Assembly: GCA_002118135.1 (NCBI GenBank)
Contig: BDIU01000157.1
Location: forward strand, 1 to 64,000
Length of the DNA stretch: 64,000 nt
From: Trebouxia sp. TZW2008
Taxonomy: Eukaryota > Chlorophyta > Trebouxiophyceae > Trebouxiales > Trebouxiaceae
Direction of reading: 5' to 3'
A program made the translations under genes and the position numbers. The first letter of the stretch is position 1. Each line of letters begins with the position of its first letter. The notes under the pieces are model-generated. The model worked only from the letters and a program-made list of their open reading frames with translations, was not told where the DNA came from and made no database searches. Shown here piece by piece: positions 1 through 12,500 of the stretch.

Positions 1-409
1 CAAAGGCAGCAAGCCAGCATCAGATCATTCTTTGCTCCTGTCTAGAATGCATGTAATGAAGCTTGCTGAACATTATGCTGAGATGCTGTGACCTAGAACA
101 GCCTATTGCAGGCACTCTTGTCAAAATTGACTCAATATTCTTGGAGTTACAGCCATCTTTCTTTATAGTGACATTCAGTGACCAATTGTCGTTATATCGC
201 TACAGCAACATCTTGTTATAACAACAAAATGTCAGCATACCAGTGTGGTCGTTATAAAGAGCTTTTACTGTACAGAACATGACTGGTTGATTCCTGCAGA
301 CTCAAACGTACCAACATACATGTAAATGCTGCCTGTCTGCAGCAGTCATTGCAAGATGAAAGATTTCTGAAATGTCTTGTCTGGGTGAACCAAAGAAATG
401 TCAATGCAG

Positions 410-1417
410 GTACTGGGGTGGAAAGCCAGTCTTTAAGCGCACGTGGCCGTACGACTTGTGGAGCATGGGAGTCGTCTGGCTAGAGCTGGTGCTAGCAACC
501 CCCCACGTCTTTCAGATTAGCCCGCGCACAGCTAGTCTACTGCAGCGTCACTTGCACAGCAAATCACAGGTGCGTAGTCACAGCCTCATGCTTGATACCA
601 GATTACTCATGCAGATCTCCTTTAGATTGCCTGCTTAGATAGAGACCTGCATCTTGTCAGTACTGCAAGTATTACAAGCATTTCAATGTGCGTAAAGAAG
701 GTGAGCAAGCCAAGCATATAGGACACAACGGTCTGTTGAAGTATCTAGTGCACCTCATACAGTGTTTTCTGATGCAGAGACTATGTGTGTTCTCAAGAGA
801 AAGCCCCTTCACACCAAGTGATACTTGCTGAGACGGGCCACTGCATTGATTTGAGGATGCAGTTTGCAGTCAAGGATGCACAATTGCATCGTCCTCATGT
901 CAAGAATGTCCTTGACCCATGAGCCCGTGTATCAAACAAGCAATGCATTTGCAACTGAGTCTTGAAGATACTTTATGCATAGGCGGAGGTTGCGCTGGCA
1001 TACTTTCTGCGAGGTCTAATGGAGCTGTGCATCTACCCCCCACGCCAGACTCGGGGGGCCCACCGGCCACCCACACAACAGGATGATGCATCAGTGCGCA
1101 GTGATGCCAAGGCAACAATTACCCCTGGAGCGAAGTCACAAGCAACCAAGGACAAGCAGAGGGGTGATGACTCAGTGCCTTGGTCATCCAGCTGTTCAGA
1201 TGATGCAATAATGCAATTGATAAAGCAGAGGGACCCAAGTCACAAGGGCTTGCCTAATCAGGCTGCTGTTAGATTGCTGTTGTCATTGCTGCATTGGAAC
1301 CCAGCCCATCGCCCCACTGCTGCTGAAGCCCTGAGACATGCATTCTTTGTTCTACCTTTGGATAGTCCATTGCTCTTGCCCTGTGTGCCTGACAGAAGCG
1401 TTTCAGGCTGGTGTTGA
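410..1417 (+). CDS. C-terminal part of a plant-type protein kinase (partial at the window start)
   Basis: Two exons, 410-569 and 983-1417, join in phase 0 across a GT-AG intron of 413 bp and end at a TGA. The first encodes the middle of a kinase C-lobe: WPYDLWSMGVVWLELVL is the segment after the activation loop, including the DxWSxG helix, and PHVFQIS follows. The second continues with FLRGLMELCIYPP and ends with LLSLLHWNPAHRPTAAEALRH, which carries the subdomain XI arginine. The order PHVFQIS then MELCI is what I remember of plant kinases related to At3g63330, which are linked to PP2C phosphatases; this match is from memory. ATP-binding and catalytic loops would lie upstream, outside the window, so activity cannot be judged. 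The sequence before 410 looks like intron. The gene is transcribed toward the SBP-box gene. Confidence 0.7.
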
Positions 1418-3537
1418 CATGAAAATTTTGCCGTCATGTCTTGCGATTGCCAATTGATTGGCGCCGGTAGTGCTTTTGCATTTGCAATCTGCGTCAGGGC
1501 ATGTCGCTCAAGTGGCAGCTGCAAGTGCAATGTGCACAAGAATTTTGGTTGAACTCTGTTACCTTATCATGCTTGTCCTATGCATGCTGTACTGGCCAAT
1601 ACCATGGTCTGAACTCACCAAGCAGGGCTTTCAGCACTGCAGTGTCATCTGCAGATGACAGTTGTTTGCAATGTGTGTGTCTTGCTGATCTACCCTTTGT
1701 GGCAGGACCTTATCCTGCGCCAGAGTGAGCTGATTTTTTGCTGCTTGTCTGATGTGATTGCCTGAAGCAAAGTTGAGTGGTGTCTCACAGAGTACTGAAT
1801 CAGATGCAGCTTGAGAAGTTGTCAATCTACTGTCTGACCATGTGCAATGTACTGCTGATGCTGTGCTGATCACAAACTGTCAGACTGACACTGAGTGCTA
1901 GATAGAACAACTACATACTGTTGGTGCCGTGGTAGATACTAGTTGCTGTTGATCTTGAGCATACTCAATCTGCATCAGAACGCTTAATATCAAGTGGATT
2001 CCGAACCTTGCTGCGCATGTGCAATTTTTTCACTTCGTATCGAAACGACTGTTGCATGCTTGTCACGCGTGGTGATTATCATGGTGAAGTTGACGTCACA
2101 TTATCGTGGGAAATCTTGGCCTGATCATGACCCAAGGCCCCATAGGCCGAATGCATGCAGGCATGCATTCTGTCAACCTGTCACGTTAGAAGGGCTGCAC
2201 TGTGTAGCAGTGTAGCACGGGCAGAAAAACTTTTTTGCGGCAGTGATATTTACAGTGTGCGCAGTGTGAGGTGAATGTGTCTGTGCTGTGTGACCCCTTG
2301 TCCTTCAAAACCTAACTTCCTAGATAATCACAGCTGGGGGAAACCAGGCCCACGTGCCTGTTGGCAATAACGCCTAAGTACCATGGCGCCATGAAAGCAT
2401 GGTGTTCATTGAATCTTTGGCATGCGCCGCTGCATGTAAGCAATCATGTGTTTGACTTTGACCAAGCAAAGCAAAGCTTTTAGTATCATTGCTACTAACA
2501 TCCAGCAGAATTCATGTAAACAGCAAAGCTACAACTGATCTGAGCTGATCTAAATTAGTTTGAATGATCCAGATCAACCTGAATTGCTCAATTGAGATCA
2601 GCAAAGCAAAGGCATAAGTCAACGCTGAATAATGCCAACTCAGCACAGCAAAGGTATAGCTAATCGCTAAAGTGATATGACAGCAGATATACGTACTACG
2701 GTAAAGACAAAGCAGACGTTCGTGCTGTGCTGTGACTGATGCATGTGCAGCTGCAGAAGCTGGCTTTCGCAACAGATGCTTAGCCAAGTTCAGCACGATC
2801 GAGATCATCGGACTCATCAAATTTTAGGCAAGTTCCGATTCCAACAAAACTGACATGCCATACGATGAAGAAGAACGGATAAAGCACTCTTCACGCTTTG
2901 ACTCAAGCAGCAACTGCTCATGCACTCAAAGGCTGAGCTAAGATCCAGCGTTTTGGCAGGAGCGTATCCAGCGTTTTGGCACGAGCGCAGCAATCACTGC
3001 TATGAGGCGCTCATGTATCGTGGTTGAGACTGCGGTCAAAACGCCCCGCGATGTAGCTTCTTCTCGTCAAAGCTCCTCTTGCGGGGAGTGAGCATGCTGG
3101 CTTTTTGAGATCTTGCACGTCGGCTCAGTGTCCGCGATCGGTCGTACATAGATGTTTTAGAAACATACGAGATCAAGCTTCAGCAGTGAGCGTACGCGCG
3201 TTGCAGCGGCTCCCTATCAGCACACGGTCCTCAGCCATTCAAGCTTGAGCAAGGTTTGCTCGGACCGCTAGGCTAAATTATTTCCAGCAAACAGTAGGCA
3301 AGTCGTCCAGAGTTTTGGCAGCCAGTCGCATACAGATTCAAGCTCCATCAGCTCGCTGAACCGCCTGCGCTACAAACCAGATTCAGCAATGTCAAGTTCG
3401 CACACGCGTTTATCTATTGCAGGCCGTTGACGCCTTCTGCTCTCTTCAGCAGCTCATCGGCTCGCCAGGATATGCTTTCAGAAAGCACAGAGGCAAATCA
3501 CTGGCACGAATCTGAGTATCAGCTCGACCCTCATAGG
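1418..3537. other. intergenic region between kinase and SBP-box gene
   Basis: No open frame here has supported splice sites or a recognisable product. The left part should hold the kinase 3' UTR. The stretch from about 2820 to 3530 contains more CpG than its surroundings and probably holds the promoter and 5' leader of the SBP-box gene; non-coding 5' exons are possible but cannot be shown. Confidence 0.5.
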
Positions 3538-6500
3538 ATGCAGGTTACAGAAACTGCCAGGCCACAAGGTGTTGTGACTACTGCGGCACTGCGCGCTGAC
3601 TTGTGATGTCGCTTTATAGCAGAATCTAACTCATTGTTGCAACCTGCAGAGCCAGATGCAAATGCCACTGAAAATGACAATGTTCCAGTGCTGATCGTAG
3701 CTGAAGCGGTCAACAAAAAGAAGGCTCCTTTGAAGTGCTCTGTAAGCCTGCGCACACTGACTTGCAGTGTGCAGTGAAGGCCCCTGACAATATTGCTTTG
3801 ATGAGCATTCACTGCTTTGCTGACAGGTTGCCGGATGCGGCAAAGACTTGAGCAGAGAAGGGGTGTACTATCAGCGGTACCGTGTGTGCGAAGGGCACCT
3901 CAACATGAAATCGCTCAGGCTAGGTGATGGCAAAGAGGAGCACCGTTTCTGCCAGCAGTGTGGCAAGTTTCACCTTCTTGAGGAGTTTGACGGTGACAAG
4001 AGGTAACATCTGCATACTGATTGCTGCATGTAGACATACATTGACAAGCCTCGTCCATGACCACATGTTGATGCCGCATATACATGCATCACACCAGTAA
4101 TGCATTGTTTTGTCTGGCGTTCAAATCTTTAATGTCTGCCGTCCCTACCAAGACGCTGGGAACAAGCTTGCCTGGCGAGACAGGACTCTGGTCACACACA
4201 CTCAGCAAATGTGCTGGGACGTGTTATTGTCATTGTTATTATTATCTGTCATGCAATGCATGGACTTGAACTGCAACAAAGCATCTCAGTTGTTCAAAGC
4301 CATAAAGAATATTAGCTGTGCTCATTGCAATTGATGAGGGCAGTGTTCAAAGCTGTTGTCGATATGCAGCTTGCATGCACAGATGGCCGCTGCTAATCTC
4401 CTTCTGCCGCTGTGGTCAATGACGAGAGGAACTTAGGTGCTGCTACACTGCAGGAGTTGCAAGCGTAAGCTGCAAGAGCACAACAACAGGAGGCGGAAAC
4501 GCGGTCCAGCAGCACAGGCAGCCAACCAGAGCACATCAGAGCGTAGGCCGCGCCGCACCAGACGTACAGATGCAACGTCTGGCATCCAGTCAGACAATGA
4601 TGTCAACCTGAGATCTCTGAGGCCGGCTAGGCACCCCAAGTTTGGCCCATATGCACATCTGCTGCCAGGCGAAAGAACCACTAGCAGCTCCTCTGGGGTA
4701 AGCACATTTGTTTGCCGGATGTAAGCAGGAGTACTAGTGTTGACTGGTTGTGTGAACTCATGTGGTCTATGCATGCTGTTAGCATAGAGCAAGTGCATGT
4801 GATTGCACTACATGTATGTGCATCTGATTGCACATGTCAGTGATGGCAGGCGAATGTGCTTGCATTTGGAGCTGTTGCATTTCATGGCAATGGCTCGCCT
4901 GATCCATCATGCCCACAGATCTGCCCATGTTCGTGTCATTTGCAGAAGTGCAGGCCATGCATTCACGCTGCAACGATGTAGTGGATGATCATTTTTCCTA
5001 CATAAGCAACAGATGTCATCTGTGATTATGGCAGGCGGCGCCTCGCAGCAGTGAGCATGCGTCAGACAGCAGTGCCCGCGAGGAGCCTAAAGAGGCAACA
5101 AGCAGCCAGGAGGGTGGCATTGGGGTTGCTGACATGGCCATGCCCGCCACATCAGGCCAGCGACCAGGGCCAACAACCGTTCAGGGTCCAGACTCACACA
5201 GCTCTAGGGTAAGGCCACTGTGCTGCTTTATTACCACTGCTTTCTGCTCGCATGTTTGCCAGACCACACTGACTGCAATTCTCAGCATGTCAATGTTGGG
5301 CTCAGCTTTACTGACAGCTTCTTGCTGAGCCTGGTGAGGTATGGTTGCACCTGCTTGGTATGAAAGCTGTTTTGTGATGCAGCAGCTTGCCCTACGCACT
5401 GCCAGCTGACTCTGGCTTTGCAACCGGCTTTGCAATCGGCTTTGCAACCACTATAATAAGTACCCTGTGCACGTGACTGCAAAGCAAAATGGAGTACACA
5501 TTTGGCAATAGAGTTATAAGTGCTTCAGTTGAGTTTTGCTGTTGCAGGACTGCAGCACTGACCTAGGTTTCAGCGCTGCCATGACATCTCAGGTAGCAGA
5601 CCTGCAGCCAATAGCACCAGAGGACGCTGATGATCTGGCCTGGTTTGACAGCGCTCATGGCAGCTCCTTGCCTGGCATGCCTGCCTTCCCATTTGAGGAG
5701 CCAGCTGATCTGCAAGCCTTCAACAGGCTGAATCATGCCAAGGTGAGTACTGCAACCCAGGCTGCCTTGAAAGCCCAAAGGCAGAGCAACTGCGCATTTT
5801 GCTTTTTGTGGTCCACCCTGCTTGTTACATTGCACATACTTCCCCGCCAATGCTTTTGCTCAGTCGCTGTCTTCTTTGACAGTGTCTCTGCATGCAATGT
5901 ACTCCCCCAAGGCGTATCATACCGTTCGCCAGTCATCTGACCTTGCCAAACAGTCAGTCCAGCTATGCTCAGCTGACTTTGAACTGTCTTGCAGGGCCAT
6001 CAGACCAGTATGCCGTTAGCAGATTTGTACACAGCCACCTCAGCCCCGCCACCGACTGGAGACCAGCGGTTGCTGCAACAACAAGCTTTGCAACAACAAG
6101 CTGTCCACACCCAGCTAGCAAACCACTCCGCAGTGCTGAACAACAGGCCAGGCAGCACTCCTCTTGACCAGCCTGCTGTTGCTGCATCCTGGCCAGCATC
6201 GCCACATGCCAACACGAACCTGCAGACTTTGTCATTGAGCAGTGCACAGCAAGCTCAAGCAGCACCCACTGTGCAATGGCCAAGGGTCGACAGCCCAGGG
6301 ATCAGCTCGCAACTGGCAGAGCTTCAACGCACTGTCCAGTTGCAAAAAGATCAGATCGAGCGTCTCCAGGCTTTAGAAGCTCTGAACTGGCAGAAGAGCT
6401 TTGCCAACAAGGAGCATCTGAGCCAACCCCAGATGCCTGCGTCTCCCATCACACGCGCTATGGAACTTGATGACATTCACCGCCTGGATAACGCTCCGCA

Positions 6501-9500
6501 TGTAAGCTCAAGGCACACCTTGCCGCTGCCAGTATGTCTGCCTGAAGGCAGTGCATGCTGCATATGACTGTCAATGTGCGCCCTGTTGCGATACAAGTTG
6601 CTGCTTGCATTGTTGCGTACACAATGCATGCACAGTCACAGGTATGTCATGAAAGCACATCGCCAGCGCATTCTTGTGCTGTGGGCTGCAAGCCACCTCA
6701 GCTACAATGTGAGTGAGTTCATCTCATGCCATACAACATTGTCACTTGGTTGGACATATCGTTTGCATCTTTTACAGGATGACAACATGCTGATGGCACT
6801 TAGCGTATTGCTTGATGGCTCCTCCACACCGACTCCATCCTCTGAGATCTTTCCAGCCAGCACTGAGGGTCTGCCTTACAGCGGTTTGGACCTTCGCCCT
6901 GATCTATCAAGTTCTGACACGCTTCCTCACCCCAGGCAGGGGCCATATCCAGCTCATCTTCTGCAGGTACTTGTGTTGCCTTCAGCTCACATGTTTGTCA
7001 GTGTTGCCCTGTCAAAGTCAGCAGAAACATGAGCAACTTTCCAGCAGCCAATCTTTTGGCGCTCAGCATCACAGCCGCCTGCTTGCTTTACAATGGTTGC
7101 TGCATTGCTCAGCCTGTGTCTTTCCGTGTCTTCCTCACACGACGGTGTGTAGCTTTCAGCACATGGCTTACCTTTTCCTTGTTAGCACATTTGCTAATCT
7201 TGCATTGCAACAGTTTTTCTGCCTCATGATATTTCGGTTCTCACTGTAGCACGCACAGCAGTCACAGCAGCAGTTTCTGCAACAACAGCATCACCTCCCG
7301 CAATTGCAGCAACAGCAGCAGCAGCAGCAGCAGCAGCGCAGCAAGGAGTGTATGGAGCATTGCATGCAAACCCCAGGGCATGAGCGCATGTGTCCAAGCG
7401 GCAGCCTATACCACCCATGCAACGATCCCTCCTGCCCAGCTGTTAGTCGCAATGCCCGTCATGGAACAGCCGAGCCAACGTTTGCTATTCACAACAACAA
7501 GGCGCTGTTGGACAGCATGTATCACCAGCAACAGAGCTTGGATCCTGGGCACTTTGGGTCTGGTGGGCTGTCCCGCCCTGCACCCCTGCCTGCACCTTCC
7601 CTCACATACCAAGACTTGCAGAGGCAGGCACAGCCAGAAGCTGCTTACCCTGGCAGGTGAGCTAAGACGCTTTTTCACAAGGCTTGCATCTGGCAAAAGC
7701 ATTGTCGGTTTTGGCAAGCTGGAATTTGTTATGGCCAGGTTTTACCACCCAGCAATTGCCCAGTGTCATTTTCAATGCATGTGTCACTGCAAGTGCATTG
7801 CATGACAAGACAATGGTGCAACTGAGATTGCGCGACAATGGGCATACATCTGCGGTGATGCATATTGCGGAGCAGCTTAATAGTGCGATATGGGGGAGCT
7901 CTCCTGTACAGGCTTCAATTGGCTTGTTTCTGCCTGTCTTGCAGTCGACTGCAGCAACAGCAGCAGAAGCAGATGCTGTGGCAGCAGCAGCACCAGCGCC
8001 AACAGCAAGAGCTATTCAGGGGGCACGCTACTGTCAACAATGATTTGTCTGCTCGCCCTGCTCAATTTAGTCAGCAGAATGTGGAGAGGAACCTATCAGG
8101 GCTAGACAAGGGCCATCTGCAGATGCCTCAAGGTGATGGTCCTTACATCCTCTGCCCTGTTGCCTCAACACTTTGCTTGCAGTTAGTGTTGTATATGTTA
8201 CTGCCAATACATGAGCAGTGGCTTGTGTTGTGCTGTTTCTTGCTATCACATGGGTCAACTCTAGTGTATGCATGGTGATTTGTTTTGTTGCCGAGTTTCA
8301 TGATTGGGGAGTCGCAGCAGGCATTGCAAGTTGTATCTGTGGGTCTGTGCATGCATGACAAGGCTCCAGCTATCTGCAATGCTGCCTCAGAAGTTTGCTT
8401 GCAGTTGCTATCACGTGTGCAACTGTCAATGCATGAGCACTAGCTTGCCATTTGTGTCATCTTGTCCAAAAACAGGCACTGCAAGGTTGCACCTGTGGGG
8501 CTTGTGCGTGCACAAGAGGGCTCACAAGTACTTGCCACCGCAAAACTTTGCTTGCAATTACTTCTGCCACTGTCAGTCTATAATGTGTGTTCTGCCTCAT
8601 TCGTGGTCTTGGACGGCAGCAACAGGCTGTGCGAATTGTAAGGTTTAGACCAGTGACCTTTGCAGGATCTATTGCAGGTCTGTACCACCAGCAGGCGCTT
8701 CAAGCAATGCAGGAACGCCAGGTTGCGTCTGTGCCAAGGTTGCCAACCTCATTGGAGCAGGCCCATGTGCAAAGCATGCTACGGCCAAGTCTTGATCCAC
8801 ATGCCCAGCAGGTACCATTGCAAGCTATTGTGCTGCTGTACCATTGTCAAGCCAAAAAGCTTAGACTCAATTCCGCAGGGACCTTTGTTGGCAGCGTGTG
8901 TTCTTGCAAAAGATCATTGTTGTGCATTTGCTCATCATTTCACCTGTAGCTGCACAAAGAGGCTTTTTGCTTTTGTTTGGGCAACCCTATCCCCTGTTGA
9001 ATTTCGTGAAAGGCTGCGCATGAGATAATGATGTCTTGGCATGAGCCTGTTTTGCCAAGTGGTAAAATGCAGAGTTTTGGTCTAATGCACTGTGTCCTCC
9101 GCAGGATGGTGCTCTACTGGACAGCCTGCTACAGCCAGCTTTGCAGCTACCAACCAGACCACCCACGCAACATCAGCGTAAGCTATCTTCCCTTGCCTGC
9201 ATCTGCTGTATGCGTTGTGTCTGGCACTCTGCACTCACCATCTTCTTCTGACTCCTCTGTTACTTTCGTTCACTACCATTGCACAGAAGGTCTGACGTGA
9301 ATTGATGCCTTGTTTATATATGTCTGTCCTGTGACCTCGTACTTGCTTGCTAGCAGGAATGTGTCCCTCCAATATGCTTGCTTGCCAGCAGGAATGTGTC
9401 CCTCCAATACGCTTGCTTGCCAGCAGAAATGCGTCACAGTGCCGCGCTTGCTTGCCAGCAGCACTATGTCACTTCTGAACATCATCAGCATCATTATTCA

Positions 9501-12500
9501 CCAATCTCTGTTGTTGTATACATGCAGCCACAAGAGATGCAGGCCAGTACATGGGCAGGCTCAATCTGAAGATGCTGGATCATGCACCCAACAGCATACC
9601 GTCCCTGCTCATGCCACATTTGAACGCTCTGACACCAGACCAGCAGCTGACCTTCATTGAGGGCCACATGAGATCTGGCTGCGTCCACTTGGTGGTCGAC
9701 ATCATGTGCTCCACGAATCCTGCCCTGTGGGATGTCACTGCAGCAGTGTACCGACTGCTTGCCTTTGACGCCTTCTGGCGGCAGGGCGCATTCCTAATGC
9801 AACTGCCTAGCGGTGCAGCCAAATGGGTTGATGGGCGCCTCACACGCTTCTGGAACACCCAAGAGCTGCTTTCTGCCACGCCACAGCTGCTGCTGGGCTC
9901 CACACTATTGCCCTGCATCATTGCGGGGCAAGCAGCCACGCTTCATGTGCAAGGCCAGAAGCCAAGCGCAGGCAGACATGCAAGTCTGAAGGGGCAGGAT
10001 CGTGCTAAGGTCTTGGGAAGGTTCCTGGGCAAGTTTGTGATCAATCCCGATCTGCTGGCTTGCCCAGCGTGCCTAGCAGGCAGCATCGTACTGCCATCTG
10101 CCTCCCCTGATCAAGTGGTTGTGCCAGGACTGTGTGGAGTTGGGCTGTTGACACTGGAGGCTGAGCATGCTGGCCTGCTGAGCGCAGCACAACCGATTGT
10201 TGTGGCCCCAGATGCGGCTATCCAGCAGGATGTGTGCAGTCTGGTCAGGGTCTTGAAGGCAGCTGGGTATGACTGCTGTCATCGCATGCTTGCTATGATT
10301 AGCCAATTCATATACATTGGCTGTGTGCGTCTGTACAATGTTGGCAAATTCTGTATGCCCAGAGCATGCATTTCAGTTGGGTTGCCAATCATGTGTTCTT
10401 TTGGCAGTTTGCACTCATCTACCTGATGCCACCACCTGCTGCATGCCGCGAAGTTGCAATGTTGTTGTGGTCTGTTGCAGCCCCAAGCTCAGGGGTTGAT
10501 GTAAGTCATGGTTTGCATGGCTCACGCCAGACGTTTGCTCAAAACAGTCCTCGTGGCGCCCCTTGACTGTCCCGCAAACAATGCGGGCACTGCTGTGCTT
10601 TTGACACATGTACATCTGCCTGTTACATTCACCTCTACCTTGCACAGGCTGCACCAGTGTATCTGGCACAATACAATAAATTTACTTGCCTTGCCTACCC
10701 TGCTGACAAAGAGGCAGCTGCTGTGCTTACAATGTCTGCATGCTGTGCAGGCATGCTCAAGGGACTCTCAATCAGCTCTTAGTCGCCATCGGCACGGTTT
10801 TGCAATACTATGACCATCTGCTAGAAGATGACTACAGCTCACAGTCTGATGACGTCAATGACCCAGCAGCTGATTGGGAAGCCGCTTGGGGTGACTCAAC
10901 CTCACTCTCCAGCCAGGAGTCAGACGTCAGTGACATGCCAGCCAGCGAGAACTCAACACACTGTGGCGTGCTATCAGCAGCTGCTTCAGCAGCAGCGCAC
11001 TCTACAGCTGGCAGCATGACATACATGTCTGATGATGAGGCCACGTCAGATGCAAGTTTCAGCAGGGCCGCTGCGGGCGGAAGCCCTGTGGAGGGCTTGT
11101 CAGAGGCCACATGGAGGACAGGGCTAGGGGCAGGGTTTTCAGCAGATGCAGGACCAGTGGGACTGCTGCATGAACCCTTCACCCACCCCTTGTACATTGC
11201 ACAGGTTGTGCAGACAGCCAAACTCCTCCTGAAGCTGTGCCTTCAGCATGACTTGCCAGCTTTGCTGGCGCAGGTGAGGCGCTCTTGTGCGTGACTGATT
11301 GTTTCTCAAAGTTTTCAGGACAGAGGCCATGCAACGTACTGGGAAGTTGCAGAAGTTTGTGGAAAGGCACTCACTTAACACAGCATCCCTGTGGGTCTGT
11401 AGGACTGAGATTGATGTGCTGCTTTGATTGTGATTCACTGATCAATTGATAGATGTGCGTAATTATGGGTCAGTGGTACACCATGGTGGCTCAAGCTTTT
11501 GTCAGCATCCATGCAAGTTAATGTTCAGTTTGCATGTGATGGTTGCGCGTTGCACAGTTGTCAATGCACAACGTGGAAGTTGCAGCACGTCATTGACTTG
11601 TGCTGCAATTGATCTATTGGACACATCACAACAGCTGCTTGTTTCTGAATCAAACTTTGACATGCATTATATGTACGCAGGTGCAACCTATTGCATATGG
11701 GTCACATGAAGCTGCCAGGCAGCAAAGCAGCTCAGCTCCTCAAAGCCCATCCACCTCAGACAGACAGCTTGCCAGCCCTACTGACTCTGGTGACAGCACT
11801 CCGTCCGCCACAGCAGCAGCAGCGGCAAACAACCGCTTCGTGCTTCCCACTATCATGGAATCGTCTGCTGGCTCCAGCTCTGGTTCAGGCCGATCTCACG
11901 TCTCGTCGGACTTCGGCCGTCATATGCCTGGCAGTCCCCGCAGCTCGGCAGGCCACAGCGAATACGGCTTCGAGTCTTTGGACTTGCCCGACCAAGTCGT
12001 CGAGACTGTGCCCTCCTCGTTTGACTCCGGGCAGCAGCCTGGCACAACGCGGCTGACCACCGACGCTTCAGGCCGGAAGGTGCTGACGGTGTTTGTACCC
12101 GAGGAGGTCAGAGTACTGAAGGACTCTGCCAAAGAGGTCCATGAGGAAGGCGGCTCCAAGACTGTCAAGGATGCCTCTGGTGATGACTTGGCAGCAGAAT
12201 CTGATGCAGAGACAGCGCCACCAACCAGCCTTTCCAACCTGCTCAGGGTAAGGCAGCCTTGGCTGTCATTGCTTCTCATTCTCGTATGTACTGATGGCAG
12301 CATGCTGGCATGGATCTCAATGCAATTGTCAAGTCAGCCAACCTCATGTAGCCTCCTCAGCAATCATGCACAAAAGCATGCTGACATAGATGCAAAGCCT
12401 TCATTGCTGCCTCTGAGATCTGGTGTTTGTATATCTCCAGCACGCATTGTATCTGCTGATCATTCGGCATGTGCATCTGTGATGTCTTTGACTTGCGCAG

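Noticed and set aside
4433..4798. 121-residue minus-strand frame
   Set aside because: Antisense of the SBP-domain exon 4454-4697.
9580..9939. 119-residue minus-strand open frame
   Set aside because: Antisense shadow of the conserved SBP-protein exon 9528-10266.
11200..12250. Ankyrin repeats in the SBP-box protein
   Set aside because: Large SPL proteins have them, but I see no G-x-TPLHxAA-like units in these exons; the region is acidic and Ser-rich.
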